This document shows, one piece after another, positions 11,858 to 20,995 of a DNA stretch of 64,000 bases (position 1 is its first letter; each line of letters opens with the position of its first letter). Both the position numbers and the translations under genes were made by a program. The DNA is taken from positions 2,680,530-2,744,529 of the forward strand of contig FN649755.1 of assembly GCA_000310025.1 (NCBI GenBank), given 5' to 3'. The notes beneath the pieces were generated by a model, which saw only the letters and a list, made by a program, of their open reading frames with translations, ran no database searches and had not been told where the DNA came from. Source of the DNA: Ectocarpus siliculosus. Its lineage: Eukaryota; Sar; Phaeophyceae; Ectocarpales; Ectocarpaceae.

Positions 11858-12457
11858 CAATATATTGTAAGGCCTGGTGTTGGTAGTGGGTATTGGCGTC
11901 TGAGCTGTGTGAGCCGGGTCAACGGAGCGGTCGACACTTTTCTTCTATATTTCTTCAAGCTGGGATCGCGGCCAACGGGGGCGAGGACAGCAGCATTGTG
12001 TAGCTGGTGCGGTGGCCATTGCGGGGACCGGGATGTTGGTGAGGTTGATTATTTCATCATTACGAATACGCTACTGCTGTAGTTACTCATGTATGATGGT
12101 TTCTACCATGGAGCTAAAGTGGCAGCAAGGGGCATAGATCTTCGGGGTATCTTATGACATGTCTAGAATTCTGTATCTTTGACCTGTTGCATAGTGTTCC
12201 GAGTTCTGCGTTTTCTTGCTACTGGTGTGCGGCACGGGAGTTCGCCTCCCGTTGCCACTCTCTCTCCTGTTCCCCTTACGACAAGGGCAACCTAATCAAC
12301 GACTTTACCATCTTAACATCTCTTCACGCCTACCAACGGCGCAGCCTTGCTCATCCCAGCAGCACTAGGCTTGGGGCAATCAAACGCGGGACAGCAGGTT
12401 TTATAGCTGGGACAGCACTTCGAGGCTGGGACAGCAGGTTTAGGGTTTTAGTTAGAT
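11858..12457 (+). other. 5' leader of copia element
   Basis: 600 bp between the LTR and the first gag ATG. At 12389-12440 the motif gggacagcaggttt/gggacagcacttc occurs three times in short succession. No supported coding region; it probably contains the primer-binding and packaging signals. Confidence 0.5.
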
Positions 12458-12931
12458 ATGTCGGATGGTGGGGATACGGAGGATATTGCAGCTGTGCGCG
12501 CGAGGCTGGATGAGGCGCTGCGAGCTATAGAGGCTGCTAAGGCTGAGACGGCGGAGGTTCGGGCAGCACAGCAGCAGTCGGCGGGTGCACCTGCCGGCAG
12601 CCCAGGAGGCGACGGTCTAGTTGCTACTGGAGGGGCTCCATCTGCATCGGTGGGGCCGACGGGGCCAGGTGGGGTGAGTCATGGTGGTGGTACTGGTGTG
12701 CCGGGTTTGCCTTTGGGAGGTACCATTGTCAGAACTCCTGTGCCTAGACTCCCGTCAAATTGCACCGCCGACGCTTTTCTTAGTTGGCGGAGACGGTTCC
12801 GGGTCTACGCGGACAACCATGATCTCCTGCATACCATCGCCGGCAGTGCTGAGGTTCCCGTTGTGAGTTGTCAAGACGTCGGATACCTGACTCGCCAGTT
12901 CGGCTCAAAGCTTGTTGGTGAGCACAAGAGG
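12458..12931 (+). CDS. copia gag, N-terminal part (frame changes at about 12931)
   Basis: The ATG at 12458 opens a frame whose first ~40 residues are predicted helical (Asp/Glu/Ala-rich). A Gly/Pro linker follows, then the start of a copia gag (UBN2-like) domain with F-L-S-W-R-R-R-F near residue 108. The frame stays open to 13021, but from about 12931 the gag homology continues in the -1 frame (G-F-I-L-E-A-A-V...), so the natural product needs a -1 shift or this copy carries a 1-nt indel. I see no slippery heptamer of the form X XXY YYZ at the junction, so an indel is more likely. It is the capsid-forming half of the polyprotein. Confidence 0.8.
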
Positions 12932-12933
12932 AT

Positions 12934-15900
12934 GTGGGGTTTATCTTGGAGGCAGCGGTGGGGGCCCCATTTGAGAACACCCTGTACTCTTGCCATTCCG
13001 TGGCCGATGCGTGGAGGATGATGGAGGATTGGTTTTTGCCGGACCACCCAGCCGATTGTCAGCTTCTTGTCGCCGAGCTTGACAACATCACAATGAAGGA
13101 TGGTGAAGACCCAAAGGTATTCTTCTCGCGCGTTGCACAGCTTGAGGCCAAGTTGCGGGCTGTGGGCATTGTCAAGAGTGAGCTGGAGGTTGTGCAGATT
13201 CTCATCCGTCAACTCCCTGCACGCTATGATGTCGAGAAGCGCAGTAGCCTTTCCAAGCGTGATCTAACCCGCGCTGAGCTGCAGGACGTCGTGCGTGGTC
13301 GGTATGCTACGCTCAAGGCTAGCGAGATGAGGTCGGCGGCTGTGACACCGGCGGTTTCCGCCAACCCGCATGCTCTTGTTGTTGGCCGTGGTTTTGGGCA
13401 CGGCGGCAACGGGGGGGGCGGGGGGGGCGGAGGCCAACGGCGGAATGGTAACAGCGGCGACGGCCGCGGGCAATATTGGTCCTCTGGGGGAGCTGTTGCC
13501 CAACAGCAGCAGCAACCGCGGCAACAGCAACAGCCGCAGTCGCAGATGCAACAGTACCGACAGCCGCAGCAGCCGCAGCGGCAAATGCAACAACCGTACC
13601 AACAACCGCAGCAGCAGATGCGACAGCAACAGCCGTACCAACAGCAGTCGCAGATGCAGCCGTACCGGCAGCCGCAACAGCAGCAGCGGCAGCAGCAGCA
13701 GTCCGCTATGATCGGGGTTGGCGGGATCTACGATTGCCGTAGTAACGCCGTGTACTACCAGCCGGAGTCACCACCTCCGCCCGGCGCGCCGATGGGTACA
13801 GTGCACCGATGCATGCGGTGTGGGAGACACGGCCACCACGCCGGGCATTGCGCCGCCCCCCGCAGGTTCGAAGGTACGTGCGGCGCCTGCGGCCAGTACG
13901 GCCACATGTGGCGCAATTGTGCCAAAAGTAACCGGCACCCTCACCTCAACGTCGTCACTTCTGCTGGTGCTGTCGATCCGGAGTACGCGTACGCCACGAC
14001 GGATGCATCGGCCGCCCCATATCGTGATATCCCGGCGGCCGATGGGATGTACTACAGTGACGCCATGATGGCCGGTGGCGGTGGTGGCGGCGGCAGCGGC
14101 GGTGACGGCAGCGGTAGTGGGGGCGGCGTTGGCAATGGGGCGATCGTACAGCAGCAGGTTGTGACACCGGCCGAGCCCTTCTTTGAGTTTGTCGACATTT
14201 TCCACGGCGGCGGTGGCGTGGACGGTGGCGATGACGGATTGCAGCCCAACGGTGCCATGGCGACAAGTGACTCGGCGGGAGCGGTTCCTGAGGCGCTCGG
14301 CGGGGACGGCGAGGTTACTTTTGGTGGCGGTCTCTTCGCGATGCACCTTGTCTGTTCCGTCTCCTCATCCCCCCCTGCGCGCGAAATATCAAACCTTTTC
14401 CCGCATCGCCCGGGTTCCACAGTCTTCCTCGGAGACTCTGGCGCTGTGGTCCACGTGGTCCTTTCCGGGGAAAAGGTGTACAACAGGCGTCCACCGCGCC
14501 CGGAGGAGCGGCTACTCATGCTTGGCGACGGCAAGCTTATCCCGGTAGAGTTCTTCGGTGATTTGGATATGATTTTCCATTGCCATGAGGATGTGCGTGT
14601 TACGCTGAAGAATGTTGGCGTGGTACCGGACTTGGCGCTAGATGTTCTGTCGCTGAACCAGATCCAGGAACGTCATGAGATCAAGCTCAACCGGCATGGG
14701 GCATCGATTTGGGGGGGGCTAGTGCAATTCACCAAATTCCCGCACGGGAATTACATCCAGGGGACTCGCGTCGATCCCCTACCCCACCACGTCAAATCCC
14801 ACGCAATGGTCGCGGCGATGCTACGGCCTGGCCTGCAGTCTAGTATCAACTACAACGATCTTCACTGCTCCCTCGGCCATGCCAACTCCAAGACCGTGTA
14901 CGAGACCGCTAAGCAGATGGGCATCAAGGTGACCGGCACTCCGGAGTACTGTGATGGATGTGCGGAGTCGAAGGCGATCCAGCGCTCGGTCCCCAAGGTC
15001 ATCTCCCCTTCCCGCCGGACGAAGCGGCCTCTTGAACGTGTCGCCATGGACCTAGCCGGTCCTTTCGGCTCATCCAGCGGTGGTGCCAAGTACTTGATGC
15101 AGATCTTGGACCACCACACCAACTACGGGTGGACTTTCTTCTTGCGGGAGAAGAGTGGTGCAAACGTCGTGGGCGCGTTCCGTGCGTGGTACGCCTCCAT
15201 CAAGGCTCTCTTGGCTACTCACGGGGAGCTGGGCTGTGTTTTGACCGACAACGGTACCGAGTGGGTCAACGAGGAGTTTCGGGGACTGCTGGCGGAACTG
15301 AACGTTACGCGGGAGCTAACGGCGGTCGACGGGCCCAAGAGCAACGGTCGTGTGGAGCGGAGGATCGCGCTAGTGATGGAGGGAGGCAAGGCTGGGTTTC
15401 TGGAATACGCGAAGCTTTTCCCCGGAGTTCTGTACCCGACCAAGGCGCTGTCCTTCCGGGCCATCTGGCCCGAGGCTTTCGCGTGGATGAACGATTCTTT
15501 GAACATCGCTGCTGAGGTGAGCAAGGAAGACAAGAGGTGCCCGGAGGTTAAGCTGTACGGCAAGAGGAGGATCAGGGTGGCGCTGCCGTTCATGATGCCC
15601 GGCTTCCGCCACCGTCACCGCCCGTCAAAGATGCACAGCAAGGGGGAGCGGTGCTTCTACCTGAACTCAGGCCACGATCATTCCTCGGCGACGCACAAAA
15701 TTCTCACTCAGGCTGGGGTGCCCACGTACTACGAACACTGTACTTTTGGATTCAGCAGCGAGGGCTTTCGGGGGGATGGACGTTCTTGGGGGTCGGTAGG
15801 AGGGATGGCCGGGGTCCCCGCGGTGGCGGCAGGAGCGGCGGCATCGGCAGCAGCTCCGGCGGCGACGGCGGCGACCTCTGGCGGCAGTGTTTTCCCCGCG

Positions 15901-16572
15901 GCGGCGGCGGGGGGAACGGCCGGGGTCCCCGCGGTGGCAGCAGGAGCGGCGGCATCGGCAGCAGCTCCGGCGGCGACGGCGGCGACCTCTGGCGGCAGTG
16001 TTTTCCCCGCGGCGGCGGCGGGGGGAACGGCCGGGGTCCCCGCGGTGGCGGCAGGAGCGGCGGCATCGGCAGCAGCTCCGGCGGCGACGGCGGCGACCTC
16101 TGGCGGCAGTGTTTTCCCCGCGGCGGCGGCGGGGGGGGCGGCCGGGGTCCCCGCGGTGGCGGCAGGAGCGGCGGCATCAGCAGCAGCTCCGGCGGCGGCG
16201 CCGCTGGCACCAGACGGAGCGTGGACGGAGGTGGAGCATGAGGGTGGTACCGGCGTGCGTCGGCAGGGGCAGCAGGGGTTTGTAGCGACGCCCGCCGTGA
16301 CGAGGTCGCGGGCGAAGCGAGATGGGCGGGTGCCGGGGATGTTCGCGCTTCTAGCCATGGAGGACGAGATCAAACGGTCCATTGCCGAGCTTCCTTCGCC
16401 GGGCGTTTCTGAGCCAGACTTGCCGACGGGGCCGGCGTACGACCAGGAGACGCCTGAGACATACGCGGCGGCGCACGCGGGGCCACACCACCACATGTGG
16501 ACCCACGCCGAACACAAGGAGTTTTGCGGGCTGAACGCAGCGGGCACCTTTCAGGAGGTCGGGGCGGAATAG
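12934..16572 (+). CDS. copia gag C-terminus, zinc knuckles, protease and integrase
   Basis: Open for 1213 codons including the stop. In order it encodes the second half of gag (residues 1-140); a Gly/Gln-rich linker; two CCHC zinc knuckles (CMRCGRHGHHAGHC and CGACGQYGHMWRNC, near residue 290-330); an aspartic protease with the D-S-G-A motif (14435); a GAG-pre-integrase HHCC zinc motif (L-H-C-S-L-G-H ... C-D-G-C, about 14860-14965); and an integrase core with the D-D-E residues in M-D-L-A-G-P (15050), L-T-D-N-G-T-E-W (15245) and G-R-V-E-R-R (15350). After integrase comes a 111-bp-unit Ala-rich minisatellite (15808-16203). The frame ends at TAG (16570-16572) inside the N-x-A-G-T-F motif region that leads into RT. 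There is no ATG at its start, because it continues gag in another frame. Confidence 0.93.
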   Translation: MGFILEAAVGAPFENTLYSCHSVADAWRMMEDWFLPDHPADCQLLVAELDNITMKDGEDPKVFFSRVAQLEAKLRAVGIVKSELEVVQILIRQLPARYDVEKRSSLSKRDLTRAELQDVVRGRYATLKASEMRSAAVTPAVSANPHALVVGRGFGHGGNGGGGGGGGQRRNGNSGDGRGQYWSSGGAVAQQQQQPRQQQQPQSQMQQYRQPQQPQRQMQQPYQQPQQQMRQQQPYQQQSQMQPYRQPQQQQRQQQQSAMIGVGGIYDCRSNAVYYQPESPPPPGAPMGTVHRCMRCGRHGHHAGHCAAPRRFEGTCGACGQYGHMWRNCAKSNRHPHLNVVTSAGAVDPEYAYATTDASAAPYRDIPAADGMYYSDAMMAGGGGGGGSGGDGSGSGGGVGNGAIVQQQVVTPAEPFFEFVDIFHGGGGVDGGDDGLQPNGAMATSDSAGAVPEALGGDGEVTFGGGLFAMHLVCSVSSSPPAREISNLFPHRPGSTVFLGDSGAVVHVVLSGEKVYNRRPPRPEERLLMLGDGKLIPVEFFGDLDMIFHCHEDVRVTLKNVGVVPDLALDVLSLNQIQERHEIKLNRHGASIWGGLVQFTKFPHGNYIQGTRVDPLPHHVKSHAMVAAMLRPGLQSSINYNDLHCSLGHANSKTVYETAKQMGIKVTGTPEYCDGCAESKAIQRSVPKVISPSRRTKRPLERVAMDLAGPFGSSSGGAKYLMQILDHHTNYGWTFFLREKSGANVVGAFRAWYASIKALLATHGELGCVLTDNGTEWVNEEFRGLLAELNVTRELTAVDGPKSNGRVERRIALVMEGGKAGFLEYAKLFPGVLYPTKALSFRAIWPEAFAWMNDSLNIAAEVSKEDKRCPEVKLYGKRRIRVALPFMMPGFRHRHRPSKMHSKGERCFYLNSGHDHSSATHKILTQAGVPTYYEHCTFGFSSEGFRGDGRSWGSVGGMAGVPAVAAGAAASAAAPAATAATSGGSVFPAAAAGGTAGVPAVAAGAAASAAAPAATAATSGGSVFPAAAAGGTAGVPAVAAGAAASAAAPAATAATSGGSVFPAAAAGGAAGVPAVAAGAAASAAAPAAAPLAPDGAWTEVEHEGGTGVRRQGQQGFVATPAVTRSRAKRDGRVPGMFALLAMEDEIKRSIAELPSPGVSEPDLPTGPAYDQETPETYAAAHAGPHHHMWTHAEHKEFCGLNAAGTFQEVGAE
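15808..16203 (+). repeat. 111-bp GC-rich minisatellite inside copia pol (about 3.5 units)
   Basis: Units start at 15808, 15919, 16030 and 16141 and are almost identical. At 37 codons each they keep the frame and encode an Ala/Gly/Ser-rich linker between integrase and RT. All three plus frames are open across it because of the GGC/GCG composition, so the Gly-Arg-rich reading in another frame is a shadow. Confidence 0.9.
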
Positions 16573-17994
16573 CAACGAGGAACGAACGTCATCTCCTCCA
16601 AGTGGGTGTATTCATGGAAGGTAGACGAGTTTGGGCAGCGTGTGCGTCCTAAAGCTAGGTTGGTGGCCCGTGGGTTTGCGCAGCGTGAGGGTGTTGACTT
16701 CTTTGAAACTTTCTCCCCTTGCCCTTCCATCACGAGCATTCGTTTGTTAGCCGCTATTGCCTGTGTGCTGGGTTGGGATACGTGCCATTTCGATGCCGAG
16801 CAAGCCTTTGTCCAATCGGAACTGGATGAGGTTGTGTACATTCGTCTACCCCCTGGGTGCGGCGCGCTTTCCGGTAAGGTCGTTCGGTTGAGACGGAGTC
16901 TTTACGGTCTGAAGCAGGCGTCCCGCACATGGCATCACCACTTGATGCGTGGCATGAAGCGTCTTGGTTTCGAGTCTTGTGCTGCCGATGCGTGTGTGAT
17001 GCGTCTGATCGAGAGCGGTGTAGTCACCATGGTGGTTGTGATCCACGTGGACGACATCTTTTCTATCGGACGTAAGAGCAGGTGCGACCAGTTTGGTGTA
17101 GATCTCAACCGGTATGTGCCCATCTCGAACCTTGGGGAACTGCGCTGGTATGCGGGTTGCCGGTTTTCTCGTGACACGGCGTTGGGGACAGTGACTATTT
17201 CGCAGCAGGCTGTAGCGGAGAAGATCGTCGCCAAGTTCGGTGTGACGACGAACAAAGAGACACCCATGGTCGTTGGTTTGAAGCTTGAGCAGTATGACGC
17301 CGACGAGCCCGATGTTGACGCGCCTTTCCGGTCGCTGGTGGGACACTTGATGTGGCTGGCGAATCAGACTCGCCCGGATATTCTCAACGCGGTACGTGCC
17401 GTTGCGAGGTATTCGCACGCGCCGAAGCGATTGCACTGGCAAGCGGCTTTGCATGTCTTGATGTATGTTAGATCCACGAGCGAGTACGGTATTACTTTTC
17501 AGAGGGGCATGGTAGGAGGAGACCACATGGAACTTTTTGTCGATGCGGACTTCGCCAGCAAGGCAACCGGCCGGCGGTCTGTTTCTGGGGCACTAGTGAT
17601 GTTCGCTGGTGCGTGTGTGATGTATATGTGTAGGACGCAGAAGAGCGTCACCTTGTCTTCGACGGAAGCGGAGTACGTGGCGATGTCTGAGGGGCTGAAG
17701 GAGGCTATTTTTCTGCGGTATCTCTGGAGTTTTATCTTTCCGGACCGTGATGTGGGGTGCACTCCGGTGTGGGAGGACAATGTAGGCGCTATTCACTTGG
17801 CAAGTAACCCGGCTACGATCCCTAACTCGAAGCACTTCGACATTCGCCACCATTTCATCCGTGAGCGTGTCGCGCGGGGCGAGTTCAAGGTAGTCCACGT
17901 ACGTTCGGACCTACAACACGCGGATTTCCTGACTAAACCGCTCCCCAAGGAGGCTTTTTGCGCTCATCGCGACTTTGTGATGAATATTCGTTGA
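16573..17994 (+). CDS. copia reverse transcriptase and RNase H
   Basis: In frame with the upstream protease-integrase frame and separated from it only by the TAG at 16570. It starts Q-R-G-T-N-V-I-S-S-K-W-V, the usual start of the copia RT domain (RVT_2). RT motifs follow: K-A-R-L-V-A-R-G-F, D-A-E-Q-A-F-V-Q and S-L-Y-G-L-K-Q-A, then the catalytic H-V-D-D box near 17050. RNase H of the copia type follows from about 17530 (F-V-D-A-D-F-A ... S-S-T-E-A-E-Y-V-A ... E-D-N-V-G-A-I ... S-K-H-F-D-I-R-H-H ... H-A-D-F-L-T-K-P). It ends at TGA 17992-17994. All catalytic residues that I can identify are present. Confidence 0.93.
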   Translation, partial: QRGTNVISSKWVYSWKVDEFGQRVRPKARLVARGFAQREGVDFFETFSPCPSITSIRLLAAIACVLGWDTCHFDAEQAFVQSELDEVVYIRLPPGCGALSGKVVRLRRSLYGLKQASRTWHHHLMRGMKRLGFESCAADACVMRLIESGVVTMVVVIHVDDIFSIGRKSRCDQFGVDLNRYVPISNLGELRWYAGCRFSRDTALGTVTISQQAVAEKIVAKFGVTTNKETPMVVGLKLEQYDADEPDVDAPFRSLVGHLMWLANQTRPDILNAVRAVARYSHAPKRLHWQAALHVLMYVRSTSEYGITFQRGMVGGDHMELFVDADFASKATGRRSVSGALVMFAGACVMYMCRTQKSVTLSSTEAEYVAMSEGLKEAIFLRYLWSFIFPDRDVGCTPVWEDNVGAIHLASNPATIPNSKHFDIRHHFIRERVARGEFKVVHVRSDLQHADFLTKPLPKEAFCAHRDFVMNIR

Positions 17995-18746
17995 TTTTGT
18001 TCTTTGTGTTTTCAGCGGGGGGGGCTTTTCCTACGTGATGTGTTTTATTTGTGCATTTATACTGGCCGTTGATTTGCTGTTGTTATGTTTCTGCTCTCTG
18101 GTACGTACGATGGATGAGGTAGTTCTGCACAAGAATCATGGGGGGGGGATATTGGTATTGTTCCATGATACTAGTAGCAGGTGTTTTATTTGTTTTTGAT
18201 TTGTTTGTTTGGTTCCTTCGTGTTTGGGATGGATGTTACAGCAGGGGGGCTGTTGGACTGGTATATTTGTCAAGGTATTGGGTATTGGAGGAAGGATTTG
18301 GCATGTTCTCGTAAGTCATGGTTGAAGCCTTTGTGCTTCCGAAGGTTATTTGAGCTGGTCAATGAGTTGAAACATGAATGCTTATCTGAGGAATTTGTTC
18401 TGAGTTAAGTCAGGACGTCGGACACGTTTTCCCAGAGTTACCCGTCCCCTTTCTGACGTGATTCTGATGTAATGTGTATCTTTGCTGGGTATTCTTCCAA
18501 GGGTGACTGTTTGTGTTTTGGCTGCTTGAGGAATTGGTAAAGCATTTTTCTCAAGAGGGTGAATTGTTTATTGACAGACCTTTTAGGGGATAGTAATTTG
18601 ATATCACAAGACTTTGAAAGCTTTGTACGGCATTGTTATGTTGACAGAGTTGTTTGAAGTGGAATGGTGGATGATTTATCTGCCGTTTTACCTGGCAGTT
18701 CGTGAGGTAGGTGTCGTAGATTGTATCTCGTACAGAGCAGGGGGGC
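17995..18746 (+). other. 3' non-coding part of copia element, with polypurine tract
   Basis: 752 bp between the RNase H stop and the 3' LTR. A purine-rich run (agagcagggggg, about 18734-18745) lies one base upstream of the LTR and is the likely polypurine tract. A near copy of the tract plus LTR start (acagcaggggggctgttgg) also occurs at about 18239-18257. A 75-codon frame at 18181-18408 has a hydrophobic start but matches nothing I recognise. Confidence 0.6.
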
Positions 18747-18937
18747 TGTTTGGGGTGCTCAGCAGGATACTGATCTACGGGGCCTCCGGGGGTTACGTGG
18801 ATGATGTTTGTGTATGATGGACATGATACGTGCGGGGCCCCTCGTGCCTCCGCCGTGCATGCCACTCTCTAATCAACCAAGGTCTTGAGTCAACCTTCTT
18901 TCTCTTTCGGCCTCTGACGGGCTACCGCACCCAAACA
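18747..18937 (+). repeat. 3' LTR of copia element
   Basis: 191 bp, same ends as the 5' LTR (TGTTTGGG...CCCAAACA), with two differences from it; followed by the target duplicate CGATT at 18938. Confidence 0.95.
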
Positions 18938-18942
18938 CGATT

Positions 18943-19500
18943 TTTTTCTTTTTTTTCTTGTTTAGTGCCCACCGTGTCCGGCAGATAGATGGTGGTGGGA
19001 GTAATCGCTGAGAACGGGTCGTACCCTTCCTTGGGTTTAACCACGTCGCGAGTCTCTTTCTCACGAAAAGACGCCTCAGCGGAGTTGGTGACCTTGAGGG
19101 GCTCCGCCGGTTCCCACAGCTTGTATGTCCTATTTTTGTGTTGTACCCCACATGATACATCTTCTTGGCCCCAGCTGACAGCTTGATGTTCCGGAATCAA
19201 TCGCGCTTCCTCATGCTTATAGGCTACCGAGCAACATTCGTTGATGTGCGACATGTCACCGAGCGGTTTCCCCTCCCATACCTCAAGTGGGGCCTTTCCG
19301 CCCCGAACCTCCGTAGGTGTGTTGAACGGTGAAAACTGTACCTTTGGACAACGCGGGGAGCGCTTTTCCGCGTCCCGCACCATAGACTACACCGCCGTCG
19401 CTCCGAGTGTCTATTTCACTACGACAATGGTCCCTCGCTTTCTCAAGAGCTCCCATCATGGATCATGGAAACGAGTTCGTTATTGACGCGAGATTGGTCA
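18943..19500 (-). pseudogene. Fragment of an older copia pol (integrase C-terminal region)
   Basis: The minus-strand frame ending near 18960 reads, in order, P-T-E-V-R-G-G-K-A-P-L-E-V-W-E-G-K-P, C-C-S-V-A-Y-K-H and T-Y-K-L-W-E-P-A. This matches the copia segment after the integrase core (TPxExWxGKKP...GCxAYxH...YxLWxP). It is open from about 19383, but upstream of that stops interrupt the readable part (T-L-G-A-T-A-V, R-K-R-G-T-I). A shorter relic of the same sequence lies on the plus strand at 8040-8140. It belongs to a different family from the element at 11667, whose pol differs strongly. Confidence 0.65.
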
Positions 19501-20990
19501 AGGCCCCCACAAGTGTATGCACCACCAAGAACTGTCCTTAGCGCGACACAACCGCGGCAATCTCATGTCGCTAAGTTTATCAACTTCCCGGCTGCACTGC
19601 CACGAAAAGGTTTAAATTAGTACTGACGGATCACCGAGCGAGGTGATCAGAAATGCTTTTTGACAATCTCATGGACCACCAAAAAGAAATCCGTTGGGTG
19701 CGACCGGGAGTAGAACTGCCGGACGTAATATATGGGATGAAGCCCACGTCCAATTGATGTCACGCACTCGCCATGGTATCTCTTTCCCTTGGCCGACGTA
19801 GAATATCAACACAACCACCAGTCCGTTCCTCAACATGAGCTGGTGTGAGCGCTCCCCAGCAAGTTCACGGTTCCACCCCTGTCAATCAAGTGCTGCTGGT
19901 TCTTCATCCGTTCATTCTAACGCCTACCTTCACCAACATGTGTTAAAATATGTATGTCATCTCCAGCCTCATTGGATGATGTTTGTTTGTAGCTTGGAAG
20001 TCTCATCCTTTTCGTCACAACCTTGCCCGACTACTGTAGGTGTCAAATACCGGTCTCGAGCTATGATGCAAATCTCGCCACCTCTCAACATGGCTTGGCT
20101 TTGGATCGCAACTCACGATCCTTCCCCAAGTTTCAGCAGCTTCCGCCTCCATTGATGGGACTCCATATTATTGTCATTTTACCCCACCCGAAGAGGAATC
20201 CCACGCCAGCCGAAGTGCATGTGCGTGGGGATATCGACGAGTGCCTCTCTCTCTGTTCTCTGTGCCTACATGACTATTTGGAGACTTTTCTTACCGGGAA
20301 CACGCGACTTTTCCTCTTGTTTCTTGGCGCACGAAACAATGTACTATCGTAAAGAAAGGTGTTCGCCATATGTTCAATTCACTTCATGTGCTACTGGATT
20401 CATGGATGACAGAGAAAGTTATAGTAGGAGGCGGGGCGGGGGGGATTGGTGCTTTGTTTCCTGTATTTGTTGAGAGAGAGAGCATGCATGTGTATCACCG
20501 GCGTCTTTGAGCATGAAGCCCCTGCTCACTATTTTCATAAATATACAACGCGTTCGGGGAATGGCTTGAGCAAGGTCGGTGAATCCCCGACAGCGAGTAC
20601 AACCTACAGTAGGGGTACAAGGATAGACGCCTGTGTCCTTTGTTTGGCATCGCATGCTCTGTTTGTTTACCTCCACTGCCCGATGCGCTGCCGCCCGTTG
20701 TCGTTGCGTTTTCTGACGCTTTCTGCAATAGTCGGCAGGAAGACGCTTTGTTTTCGGGTTCTTGTTGGGTTCATTGATTTGTGAATGGTGGTCCTTCTGC
20801 ATGGTATCATTATTCCTCCGTGATCAAGAGTGCGCTCTCTGTACTTTCGACTTTTCAACGTGACCCCCTGAAACAGTGGAAAACTTGAGGCAGGCAATGC
20901 CGATAACATCCGTCAAGATACTGTAACGATATCCTACGCACCCTGCGCCGAAACCCATTCTGTATTGATCGTAACAAAACGCCTCTACAC
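19501..20990 (+). repeat. Upstream flank of the intact FNIP gene (inverted partner of 6.5-8.15 kb)
   Basis: Aligns with the reverse complement of 6529-8150, as noted there. It contains no recognised gene. The region from about 20900 to the gene start also aligns with 34995-35095, which marks the left edge of the tandem segmental duplication. Confidence 0.55.
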
Positions 20991-20995
20991 GAAAC

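Larger units (their letters stand above)
11667..18937 (+). mobile_element. Complete Ty1/copia LTR retrotransposon
   Basis: The 7271-bp element is bounded by 191-bp direct LTRs that begin TGTTTGGG and end CCCAAACA. It is flanked by a perfect 5-bp target duplication CGATT (11662-11666 and 18938-18942). The gene order protease-integrase-RT-RNase H is diagnostic of copia (Pseudoviridae-type) elements. I found only two differences between the LTRs (A/G near 11676/18756 and A/G near 11721/18801), about 1%, which indicates recent insertion. The coding region carries one frame change (about 12931) and one in-frame TAG (16570), so this copy may not be autonomous. It inserted at the right edge of the MITE-like element at 11358-11663, beside an older copia fragment. 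Confidence 0.95.

Noticed and set aside
13264-16241. Leu/Arg-rich minus frames and a Gly/Arg-rich plus frame within copia gag-pol
   Set aside because: Shadows of the Gln-rich linker and the 111-bp minisatellite; the pol frame carries recognised catalytic motifs.
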